Source of the DNA: Flavobacterium taihuense
Lineage (GTDB): Bacteria; Bacteroidota; Bacteroidia; Flavobacteriales; Flavobacteriaceae
Length of the DNA stretch: 64,000 nt
Direction: 5' to 3'
NCBI RefSeq assembly: GCF_019351435.1
Contig: NZ_JAHWYN010000005.1
Coordinates: 62,001-126,000 of the forward strand
Part shown: positions 36,056 to 42,900 of the stretch, one piece after another
How positions within the stretch are numbered: position 1 is the stretch's first letter
Layout of the letters: the number at the start of each line of letters is the position of its first letter
Position numbers and translations under genes: made by a program
The notes under the pieces: model-generated
Databases searched by the model: none
What the model was told of the DNA's origin: nothing
What the model saw: only the letters and a program-made list of their open reading frames with translations

Positions 36056-36904
36056 TTAAAACAATTTTTCTTTCATTTTTTGTAAACGATAGTTTCTTAT
36101 GAAACGGGCTTGTTCGTGGGTTACCAATAAAGGTGTTTTTGCTTTTTGTGCTTTCCAAAAACCTTTGATGTAATCGAGAAAGAGAAGTGGTTTTTTCTTC
36201 ATCATGGCCAATTTTACCGATGCAATTGCTGTAATCCAGAAACCGTATCCAAGTGTGTAAAAAGCTTCTCCTTGTTTGTAACGAGCTGTTTTACTGTAAT
36301 TGGCTCCGGTTGGTTTGAGGTGTTTTACGTGCAAAGAGGAGTCTGTGACTACTTTCCAATTGTAGAATTTACAAAGTAATTCATCTACGGTATCCCAACC
36401 CATTGCGGGTTTTAAGCCTCCAATTTGCTGAAAGGTTTCTTTTCGATAGGCTTTTAATGCACCTCGAATATGGTCTTTATCGGTTAGGTTTTCTAAAATC
36501 CAATCGCCATTTTTTTCAATGTAGCAAAATCCGCCTGCCATTCCAATTGTTGAATCGGATTGAAAATGTTTAATTATGGTTTCGAAGTAATTAGAAGGAA
36601 AAATTAAATCGGCATCAATTTTTACGATTAAATCATAATCTTCGTCCAAAGTTTCAAATCCTTTTTGAAAAGCTTGAATTACCTTGCTTCCGGGTAAATG
36701 TATTGCTTCGGAGGTTTTGTTTACCAAAGTAATAAACGGATGGTCTTTGGCGAAAGCCAAAACAATTTCGGCCGTTTTATCGGTAGAATTATCGTTGACA
36801 ATCACTACTTTTTTTGGTAAAACAGTTTGCGAAATCAAGGATTGCAAGGTCAAAGCGATAAAGGCTTCTTCGTTGTAGGTCGGAATTACGATGTAGTATT
36901 TCAT
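36056..36904 (-). CDS. Family 2 glycosyltransferase
   Basis: 282 residues, GT-A fold. The start YIVIPTYNEEAFIALTLQSL, then VVIVNDNSTDKTAEI, and a metal-binding Asp pair in VKIDADLIFPSNYF. No membrane helices at the N-terminus; a possible hydrophobic C-terminal region. Transfers a sugar to an unknown acceptor, probably for surface glycans. It follows the methyltransferase gene by 70 bp that contain a hairpin. Confidence 0.9.
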   Translation of the reverse strand: MKYYIVIPTYNEEAFIALTLQSLISQTVLPKKVVIVNDNSTDKTAEIVLAFAKDHPFITLVNKTSEAIHLPGSKVIQAFQKGFETLDEDYDLIVKIDADLIFPSNYFETIIKHFQSDSTIGMAGGFCYIEKNGDWILENLTDKDHIRGALKAYRKETFQQIGGLKPAMGWDTVDELLCKFYNWKVVTDSSLHVKHLKPTGANYSKTARYKQGEAFYTLGYGFWITAIASVKLAMMKKKPLLFLDYIKGFWKAQKAKTPLLVTHEQARFIRNYRLQKMKEKLF

Positions 36905-36919
36905 TTAAAAAATTTTAGA

Positions 36920-36958
36920 TTTTTGATTAACGGTTTGTTGCAAAACGTTAATCAAAAA
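36920..36958 (-). promoter_or_regulatory. Intercistronic hairpin between methyltransferase and glycosyltransferase genes
   Basis: Perfect 13-base inverted repeat TTTTTGATTAACG/CGTTAATCAAAAA (36920-36932, 36946-36958). On the minus strand it is followed by an AT-rich ATTTTTT and then the glycosyltransferase ATG 16 bases later. It could terminate the methyltransferase transcript or reduce expression of the downstream gene. Confidence 0.5.
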
Positions 36959-36974
36959 GCGTTAATCAGTAATC

Positions 36975-37502
36975 TTAACTCTGAATTTTTTCCGCGTAAA
37001 CAATGTAATATCTGGGAGTGAAAAATCGCAATAATGGGCGAAATCCAATTTTTTTAACTGGATGGGTGAATTTCTCTCTATCAATGATTTTCCATCCTGT
37101 TTTTTCCAATAACCAGTCCAATTGCCAGTCTTCAAATTCGTGGTAATGTCTGTCCCACATATCCGTTTTACTGCGATAAGCTGATGAAAACCACAATCGC
37201 AAGGGGATTGATATTACTAATTTGTCCGATTTGATTTCGGTTAAAATAGTATAGGGATTGAGTAAATGTTCGAAAATTTCAAAAGCCGTTACCACATCTT
37301 GTTTTCCTTCGGAAAAAACACTTTGATTTACGTCCAAATCTTCGCCAGTAGTGTTTTTTACGGTGAAGCCTTCTTCTTTCATGATTTTAGAAAAAGGATT
37401 GTCAACTCCCAAATCTAGTATGGTTTGCGAGGTGTTGATATGTTTTTTTAAAAATTCTAAAGTATGTTTGAATCTTTTATTGGGAAACGTTTTTTCGTAC
37501 AT
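36975..37502 (-). CDS. Class I SAM-dependent methyltransferase
   Basis: 175 residues. The SAM-binding start is ILDLGVDNPFSKIM (motif I, with GVDNP instead of the usual GxGxG), then VVTAFEIFEHLLNPY, the motif shared with methyltransferase_11/23 types. Short for the class but covers the core fold. Substrate unknown; position next to a glycosyltransferase suggests a role in surface-glycan or lipid modification. Confidence 0.8.
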   Translation of the reverse strand: MYEKTFPNKRFKHTLEFLKKHINTSQTILDLGVDNPFSKIMKEEGFTVKNTTGEDLDVNQSVFSEGKQDVVTAFEIFEHLLNPYTILTEIKSDKLVISIPLRLWFSSAYRSKTDMWDRHYHEFEDWQLDWLLEKTGWKIIDREKFTHPVKKIGFRPLLRFFTPRYYIVYAEKIQS

Positions 37503-37635
37503 GTTTTTAATTTTTAACTATCGCTTTTGCTTTAGAGTTTGCAAATATAAAGATTCTGTTTCTTATACGGTTTGTAATTTCAAATTTGTCCAAGAATATC
37601 TATGTGGATAAGAGATTTGTATTTGATTTTGCTTT

Positions 37636-37676
37636 TAAAAAAAAAGCCCACTGCACAAAAAATAGTGAGTGGACTT
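37636..37676 (-). terminator. Terminator of the FabH-like gene
   Basis: Minus-strand stem AGTCCACTCAC with GTGCAGTGGGCT (37645-37675), followed by nine T residues. It lies 26 bp after the stop at 37702. Confidence 0.8.
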
Positions 37677-37701
37677 AAAATAAATAAGCGTACAGCTTAG
37701 T

Positions 37702-38760
37702 TTAATAGCGATAGACAAAGGCGTTGATATTCATTCCTGCTCCCACAGAAGCAAAAATGAGTACATCTCCTTTATGGATTTCTTGGTCTTCGATTTGGCC
37801 TCTTATCAAAAGATCAAAAAGCGTAGGAACGGTTGCAACACTACTGTTTCCAAGTTCGTGTATACTCATTGGCATAATGTCTTTTGGAGGAGTTTGCCCA
37901 TATAATTTGTAAAAACGGTGAATGATGGCTTCGTCCATTTTTTCGTTGGCTTGGTGAATAAGGATTTTTTTAACATCATCAATTCCTAAACCACTTTGAT
38001 CCAAACAACTTTTCATGGCTGCTGGAACTTGGCTCAAGGCAAATTCATAGATTTTACGACCGTACATTTTGATGTACTTAGTGTCTGGGTCTAAATCTGG
38101 GTTGTATGATTTTCCGAAGTAAAGGAAATTCGCTTCTTCGGCAGCATAAGTTGCACTTTCATAAGATAACATTCCGGTTTCATCATCTGAGGCTTCTATA
38201 ACAGAAGCTCCCGCACCATCAGAGTAGATCATAGAATCTCTATCGTGAGCATCTACAACACGGGATAAAGTTTCGCCACCTATGACTAGACATTTTTTGG
38301 CCATGCCTGATTTTATGAATGCATTGGCTTGCAATACGCCTTCAATCCAACCTGGACAACCAAAAAGAATATCGTAAGCGACACATTTTGGATTTTTTAT
38401 CTGTAATTGGTGTTTAACTCTAGTTGCCAAACTTGGAATTATATCCGATTGGGATGTACCAAATTTTACATCACCAAAATTGTGTGCAAAAATGATATAA
38501 TCAAGTGTTTCAGGATCTATTCCTGCATTTTCTATTGCTTTTTGAGAAGCAAAAAACGCTAAGTCTGAGGCAGTGTATTTATCCTCGGCATATCTTCTTT
38601 TTTCGATACCCGTAATACCTTTGAATTTGTTAATTACGACTTCGTTTGGATAAGCAAAAGGAGAACCATCTTCATTTAAAAAAACATGTTCACTAAAATC
38701 GGTGTTGCTAATCTTTTTCTCAGGAATATAGCTTCCTATACCAGTTATTTTTATTTTCAT
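37702..38760 (-). CDS. 3-oxoacyl-ACP synthase III-like (FabH-like) protein
   Basis: 352 residues. Thiolase fold with the Cys-His-Asn triad visible: Cys near 134 in LFGCPGWIEG, His in ILIHQANEKMDEAI and Asn in HELGNSSVATVPT. N-terminus ITGIGSYIPEKKISN and FKGITGIEKRRYAEDK. Slightly longer than housekeeping FabH (about 317-335 residues) and with an insertion near 35-50, so it may belong to a secondary group of the family that makes special lipids or the starter unit of a pigment. Single gene here. Confidence 0.88.
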   Translation of the reverse strand: MKIKITGIGSYIPEKKISNTDFSEHVFLNEDGSPFAYPNEVVINKFKGITGIEKRRYAEDKYTASDLAFFASQKAIENAGIDPETLDYIIFAHNFGDVKFGTSQSDIIPSLATRVKHQLQIKNPKCVAYDILFGCPGWIEGVLQANAFIKSGMAKKCLVIGGETLSRVVDAHDRDSMIYSDGAGASVIEASDDETGMLSYESATYAAEEANFLYFGKSYNPDLDPDTKYIKMYGRKIYEFALSQVPAAMKSCLDQSGLGIDDVKKILIHQANEKMDEAIIHRFYKLYGQTPPKDIMPMSIHELGNSSVATVPTLFDLLIRGQIEDQEIHKGDVLIFASVGAGMNINAFVYRY

Positions 38761-39059
38761 TTTGATAATTTCCAGAATAAATTTTGGCTAAATTAATTAT
38801 AATAAATGTATAAAGGGCAAAATATTTACTATGCATGCATATAATTGCAGAATATTAAATATATGGTAAAATTATTGAATATATTTTATTGAAAATCATT
38901 AAATGATGCATTTTATTCTTGGAATCGCTATAAATAACAAAGTGGGTTTTTTTTGTTAAAAAGTCAATTCTCTCTTTTGCAAGGATAAATATCATTTTAT
39001 TTTAAATAAAAAAGTTTAGCTATTAAATGCTGATTTTGTTTAAAGTAGCGAGGACTTTT
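38761..39059. other. Intergenic region, no gene seen
   Basis: AT-rich spacer upstream of the FabH-like gene. I see no reading frame with protein-like composition and no clear -7 box. It runs into the repeated structured element at 39094. Confidence 0.3.
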
Positions 39060-39093
39060 TTGGAGAATATTTTATGAAAATAAAATAGGTGAT

Positions 39094-39201
39094 GTAGCCC
39101 TGATGGGAGCGGCATCCCATCTTGTTTTTTCGACGAGATGGATATAGCGGACAGCAGGAGTGATGCTGATGAATAATGGTAAACTTCTGCTCCTAATTTT
39201 T
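39094..39201 (+). ncRNA. flavo-1-like structured RNA element, copy 1
   Basis: Begins TAGCCCTGATGGGAGCGGCA, then a hairpin ATCCcATCT/AGATGGAT (about 39114-39143), then TAGCGGACAGCAGGAGTGATG and a tail with TCTGCTCCTAATTTTT. A second copy with the same ends but a different hairpin sequence is at 44681-44812, where the pairing is kept (TCCCGATT/AATCGGGA), evidence of a conserved RNA structure. The block pattern resembles the flavo-1 RNA described for flavobacteria; I could not run a covariance model. Confidence 0.65.
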
Positions 39202-39220
39202 CTTCAGAATTCTAATAAAT

Positions 39221-39254
39221 AAAAAACCCCTTTCAGTTTTTTGCCGAAAGGGGT
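39221..39254 (-). terminator. Terminator of the plug-domain gene, part of the repeated element
   Basis: Stem CCCCTTTC/GAAAGGGG (39227-39234, 39246-39253) followed on the minus strand by six T residues. The left arm and loop (CCCTTTCAGTTTTT) recur at the second flavo-1-like copy (44831-44866), so the terminator belongs to the repeat unit. Confidence 0.8.
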
Positions 39255-39288
39255 AGCTTATTCTTTTTAATTTAAATTTAATGAAAAA

Positions 39289-39951
39289 TTATTTTATAGT
39301 TGTTATTACTATAACGCCGCTAGACCCTTGAGATCCGTAATAAGAAGCTTCAGCACCTTTCAAAACCCTTATTGATTTTACATTATTAGGAATAAGATAA
39401 TCAATATTTGAAACTATCATCCCGTCAACAACAAATAATGGCTCTGAAGCGTAATTTATTGAACTAACTCCTTGAATGGTTATTTTGTGATCTCTTGAGA
39501 CGGTCACTCCCGCTACTCTGCCTCGTATCATGTCATAGATGGTGTTGTAATTACTCTTGTCACCTTGGGTATTTTTACTTTGAGATTTGGCAACATATTT
39601 GTCCTCTGATTTTGAATATGCAATTGAAACATCAGTCCCTTTTTCTATTTTTTTTGATTGATCAGCTTCTAAAAACACAAAACTCATCTTGGTTTCATTG
39701 TTGTATTTGGAGGATAATAATCCATATTCGTGAGAGTAAACATTGATTGTACTCACCTTTGCAGGAACCAAAACCTCAAAATCACCATCCTTATTTGTTA
39801 CGACTTTGGAGTATATGGAATCCAAATATATTTTAGCTTTTGCTACGGGTTTATTGTTAAAATCGACAACCTTCCCAGTCAGTTTATTTTGACCATACCC
39901 AAAAAAAACAAATGACAAACAAATAGTAAGTAATATTTTTGAAATGTTCAT
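39289..39951 (-). CDS. Plug-only TonB receptor-like protein
   Basis: 220 residues with signal peptide (ISKILLTICLSFVFFGYGQ), a carboxypeptidase-regulatory-like beta-sandwich (about 22-75, NKLTGKVVDFNNKPVAKAKI), and a TonB-dependent receptor plug domain (about 125-220) with YDMIRGRVAGVTVSRD, ITIQGVSSINYASEPLFVVDG and the final SYYGSQGSSGVIVITTIK. It stops exactly where the beta-barrel of a SusC protein would begin, with no barrel remnant downstream, so it looks like a real stand-alone protein rather than a truncation. Periplasmic location is likely; function unknown. Confidence 0.82.
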   Translation of the reverse strand: MNISKILLTICLSFVFFGYGQNKLTGKVVDFNNKPVAKAKIYLDSIYSKVVTNKDGDFEVLVPAKVSTINVYSHEYGLLSSKYNNETKMSFVFLEADQSKKIEKGTDVSIAYSKSEDKYVAKSQSKNTQGDKSNYNTIYDMIRGRVAGVTVSRDHKITIQGVSSINYASEPLFVVDGMIVSNIDYLIPNNVKSIRVLKGAEASYYGSQGSSGVIVITTIK

Positions 39952-40179
39952 AATGAAATTATTTAATTAAGGATTAGGGAGTTAAGTTATTTAAAAAAAA
40001 ATGAATAATCAGTACTGTATTGAAATTTTTATCCATTTCCGATAGTGCCGATTTGCCAAAGCTGTTTTTTTATAACTATTAGAGCGCATACAATTCTATA
40101 GACATTCACGGAAAAAGGTACTATCTTAAAAAACGCAAAAGGCAGAGACATTTTACGTAACGCATAAGGAGAATTCGAT
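39952..40179. other. Intergenic region upstream of the plug-domain gene
   Basis: No gene seen. AT-rich up to about 40130, then somewhat more GC as it enters the repeat cluster. No convincing promoter. Confidence 0.3.
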
Positions 40180-40309
40180 GGCGGATTTGCAATCCGTGTA
40201 CCACCCAATTATTAAGTTTAACTTGTTTTGCAATTCTTTTTTGCAATTCTTTTTTGTCGCTGCTCTCACTTTGTCGATGTACTTTGTGTGCACGGATTGC
40301 AAATCCGCC
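40180..40309. repeat. Palindromic dispersed-repeat pair flanking 92 bp
   Basis: GGCGGATTTGCAATCCGTG at 40180-40198 is repeated as its exact reverse complement at 40291-40309. The inner 92 bp contains a short direct repeat (TTTTGCAATTC twice, near 40229-40255). Its right arm abuts the truncated attC-like copy at 40313, as if one repeat had inserted into or recombined with the other. Confidence 0.8.
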
Positions 40310-40312
40310 TAT

Positions 40313-40424
40313 CGGGTTTTGGGACTAAATTAAACCCATTATTCGGATTTACCAAAACATCCCAAATACAAAACCAACTTTCCGTTTAGCCAATTGCCCA
40401 AATCCGTTGTAGTAGCTGTTAGCA
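40313..40424 (-). repeat. attC-like palindrome, copy B (truncated), downstream of the HEPN gene
   Basis: Minus strand reads TAACAGCTACTACAACGG, then the shared core with TTTTGTATTTGGGATG and GGTTTAATTTAGTCCC, to CCCAAAACCCG, where similarity to copy A ends and the palindromic repeat at 40309 begins. It follows the HEPN gene stop by 12 bp. The distal arm that would pair with the first arm is lost. Confidence 0.75.
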
Positions 40425-40436
40425 GATGTTTTTTAT

Positions 40437-41054
40437 TTAGCCTAAATTTCCTTTTTTGACTCTGTTTCTCCTATTTTTCTTTTCTTCAGCGAGAATTTTA
40501 ATTAAGTTAAATCGATCTTTATTAAAATAAATTGCCTTAAAACGTACATCAGAATCAAAAGCTACAGAATGAATTTCTGTAATAATTTCTTCTGATAAAT
40601 TAATCAATATTTCAATTTCTTTAAATCGAATATCTAATAATTTTAAATCATCATTTTTACGATCTTTGTGCGCATAAACTTTATTTCTTAAATTTAAAAC
40701 GTTCTTAATTAATTTTTGGTTGTCCAGTAATATTTTCTCCCAGTTTTGAATCTTTTCTTCTAATATTCCTATATCACCAAAAGATTGATTTCTTTTTAGT
40801 TTGTTTATAAAGTGATTTAAATTATACACATCATTTTTGGAATTGCTAAAAAGTTTAGAAAGTTCAATTATTGTCATTCGCCATAATATGTGACGTATAA
40901 ATTTAAAATCCCGAGATTCATTTAAGAATTCTGATTCATCTTCTGTTTCAGGTTTATGAAAATAAAAAGCATATCCAAAGCATTCTTTTGAAAATGTCGA
41001 TATCTCCCAAATACTGTCAATATTTTCTTTTAGTTCTGTTTTTTTTATCTTCAT
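40437..41054 (-). CDS. HEPN-domain (AbiU2-like) protein
   Basis: 205 residues, all alpha-helical by composition. The HEPN RNase signature R-x5-H is present as Arg123 to His129 in LRNKVYAHKDR, and the N-terminal FKFIRHILWRMTIIELSKLF helix fits the AbiU2-type group. HEPN proteins of this kind often act as toxins or phage-abortive RNases; no antitoxin is evident next to it. The gene lies alone between two same-orientation palindromic repeats, 17 bp from the upstream one, like a gene cassette. Nuclease activity is inferred from the motif only. Confidence 0.75.
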   Translation of the reverse strand: MKIKKTELKENIDSIWEISTFSKECFGYAFYFHKPETEDESEFLNESRDFKFIRHILWRMTIIELSKLFSNSKNDVYNLNHFINKLKRNQSFGDIGILEEKIQNWEKILLDNQKLIKNVLNLRNKVYAHKDRKNDDLKLLDIRFKEIEILINLSEEIITEIHSVAFDSDVRFKAIYFNKDRFNLIKILAEEKKNRRNRVKKGNLG

Positions 41055-41071
41055 TTTCTTTTAAAATATCT

Positions 41072-41205
41072 GCTAACGTTCTGGCACTACAGCGGGTTTG
41101 GGACTAAATTAAGCCCTATTTTCGGATTTGCCAAATCATCCCAAATACAAAACCAACTTTCCATTTAGCCTATTGCCCAAATCCGTTGTAGTGGCTGTTA
41201 TGGGC
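41072..41205 (-). repeat. attC-like palindrome, copy A (complete)
   Basis: On the minus strand the element runs from TAAC (41200-41197) through CACTACAACGGATTTGGG to its imperfect complement CCCAAACCCGCTGTAGTG (16 of 18 positions pair) and ends ACGTTAGCAG. From TAAC to GTTA is 127 bp. Start TAAC and end CGTTA, the arm pairing and the length all match the plan of Vibrio-type integron attC sites. The core contains an inner palindrome GGATTTGGCAAATCC-like. It lies between the stop of the phosphatase gene (8 bp) and the start of the HEPN gene. Confidence 0.8.
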
Positions 41206-41213
41206 TGTGTTTT

Positions 41214-41951
41214 TTACTCCGTTATTCTGATTATAGAAAAATCATCAGTCGGTTTCAATCCAAATTCATTTTCTAATATCTTTAGTTTTAGATTAAGCAT
41301 TTCGTCTTTTTCACAATTCGTTTTTTCGGTTGTTAAAAACTCAATTACATTAATTTCCTCTTTAGATTTATTCGGTGCTAATTGCTCAAAAGTAAATATT
41401 CCGTCAGTCGAAATACTTAAGTCTGTTATTTTGTTAAATTCAATTTTCTGTTTTTGAGAATTATAGAACGTTTCAAAATCCTCGGATAAATGAAAACCTA
41501 AATAATCGGGTTTATTGTCTTGTTCAAATTCAGTTATTTCTCCATTAACATTTACAAATCCATCTCCAATTGCTAAAATTATTCCTTGTTCATTATTTTT
41601 ATCAATCAGCATTATAATTAAGGTTGTCAATAATTCTTTGGAGTCAAGCATTAATTGATTTTTTACAATTTTGAGCTCATTTAATAAATCTCGAAGAATA
41701 GTTTTTAAGTTTTCTTCAATATTGAGTTCTAATTCATTTTGTTCAATAAATTCTTTATAACCTTTTTCAATGCAAATTTTCTTTAGAATTTTTCCAACTA
41801 GAGTAGAAGCAAAATGACTTTCCAATGCAGTTGTGCAACCGTCCATTACTGCGCAAAGAATTTTATTTTTTCCATATTCTCCAATATACAAATGGTCTTC
41901 ACAATTATTTTGATGATAATCTCCGATTTGTATTGCTGAATATATTTTCAT
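41214..41951 (-). CDS. PP2C-like serine/threonine phosphatase
   Basis: 245 residues. PP2C motifs in order: NNCEDHLYIG with metal-binding Asp19, AVMDGCT with Asp37, LAIGDGFV near 160, DLSISTDGIF and the final DDFSIIRITE. This is a stand-alone phosphatase domain with no sensor. Single PP2C genes of this type occur in accessory and defence-related loci; the partner kinase is not in the window. It is followed by the complete attC-like element and preceded by a short GTTAGCAG boundary, again as in a cassette. Confidence 0.78.
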   Translation of the reverse strand: MKIYSAIQIGDYHQNNCEDHLYIGEYGKNKILCAVMDGCTTALESHFASTLVGKILKKICIEKGYKEFIEQNELELNIEENLKTILRDLLNELKIVKNQLMLDSKELLTTLIIMLIDKNNEQGIILAIGDGFVNVNGEITEFEQDNKPDYLGFHLSEDFETFYNSQKQKIEFNKITDLSISTDGIFTFEQLAPNKSKEEINVIEFLTTEKTNCEKDEMLNLKLKILENEFGLKPTDDFSIIRITE

Positions 41952-41994
41952 TTATGGATTTTCTGTTTTTTAAAATAATATGTCTTCTGTTTTC

Positions 41995-42013
41995 TGCTAA
42001 CATAGCCCATAAC
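41995..42013 (-). repeat. Cassette-boundary-like motif upstream of the phosphatase gene
   Basis: Minus strand GTTATGGGCTATGTTAGCAG. The GTTAGCAGA part is identical to the outer end of copy A just upstream of the HEPN gene. It looks like a short remnant of another element's end. Confidence 0.5.
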
Positions 42014-42141
42014 TTGTATGTATGTGTCACAAAGTCACATAAAGGCAACCATAATTGGGTAGCTATCCTTGTCAATCCCTACTTATTATTTTCTCAAATA
42101 TATAACATAAAGATTATAAAACATCTATAAGACTTTTGCGG

Positions 42142-42504
42142 TTACTCTATTTTATGAATCTTTTTAAACAGATCAAGTTGTGTTTGTAATGTTTCTATTT
42201 GTTTCTCGTTTTCGGCGAGTTGGTTTTTCAATTCCTTTTCGGCTTTGGTTTCATAAGGGATGGCCAGTCTTTCGCCCAGTTCCATCAAAAAATTATGTTG
42301 TACGGCCTGCGAAATACGCCATAATATGGCAAACTGAAACGACGACTGCTTAAAATACTGGTTGAGGGTAGTAGGCAAGACCTGCAAAAAATCCGATACT
42401 TCTTTCTTCTTGGTTTTGTTTTGCTGAAAGTGCCACTTGATAAAGTTCCCTAGAGGTGGTGAGTCATTTTCTCGTAGCTGCTGAAATTTTTTTTTGAGTT
42501 CCAT
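42142..42504 (-). CDS. HTH protein with C-terminal coiled coil
   Basis: 120 residues. An XRE-like helix-turn-helix is plausible at about 30-60 (KKEVSDFLQVLPTTLNQYFK), followed by a coiled coil (ELKNQLAENEKQIETLQTQL) that should dimerise it. No signal peptide. The coding DNA is visibly more GC-rich than neighbouring core genes, hinting at transfer. The start region lies 52 bp from the 22-bp repeat array, which could be its operator. Confidence 0.65.
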   Translation of the reverse strand: MELKKKFQQLRENDSPPLGNFIKWHFQQNKTKKKEVSDFLQVLPTTLNQYFKQSSFQFAILWRISQAVQHNFLMELGERLAIPYETKAEKELKNQLAENEKQIETLQTQLDLFKKIHKIE

Positions 42505-42556
42505 CCTGTTGTTTTTAAGTGTTGTAAGGTCAAATATACAATTTTTTATAAAAAGT

Positions 42557-42776
42557 GGTGTTTATGGCTAACTAAATTGGTGTTTTTGAATAACTAAGTT
42601 GGTTGTAAAGCATAACTAAAATAGTTTTAAAGCATAGCTTTGTTGGTGTTTTTACATAACTTAGTTGGTTGTAAAACATATATAATTTGGTTGTAAAGCA
42701 TAAATTAGTTATTTATAAACACTAGTAGAGTTGTGTAAAAACACCAAATTAGTTGGTTGTTATACCTAACAAATGA
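42557..42776. repeat. Tandem array with exact 22-bp period, ten degenerate units
   Basis: Units begin at 42557, 42579, 42601, 42623, 42645, 42667, 42689, 42711, 42733 and 42755, each exactly 22 bp with no spacers. Consensus close to GGTTGTAAAGCATAACTTAGTT; many units contain the small palindrome AACT-n-AGTT. Units differ from one another at several positions, so this is an old or selected array. It sits upstream of the HTH gene and contains no credible reading frame. Without spacers it is not a CRISPR array. Confidence 0.9.
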
Positions 42777-42843
42777 AAGATATGGATTGGTGCTTTACTT
42801 CAAAAGTAATTGAACTTAGTAAAAATCGTTCTGAAAAGAGCAT

Positions 42844-42874
42844 AAAAAAACGCTTCTTTATACAAGAAGTGTTT
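42844..42874 (-). terminator. Terminator of the 162-residue gene
   Basis: Minus-strand stem AACaCTTCTT/AAGAAGcGTT (about 42849-42873, one mismatch) followed by seven T residues; 27 bp after the stop. Confidence 0.75.
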
Positions 42875-42900
42875 TGTGATTATTTTCTATTGCAAAACGA

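Noticed and set aside
39094-39201. Insertion-sequence end or IS remnant
   Set aside because: No transposase fragment; the two copies share a paired stem with compensatory changes, which fits an RNA element better.
42557-42776. CRISPR-like periodic repeats
   Set aside because: Units are contiguous 22-mers with no spacers and no cas genes anywhere in the window.
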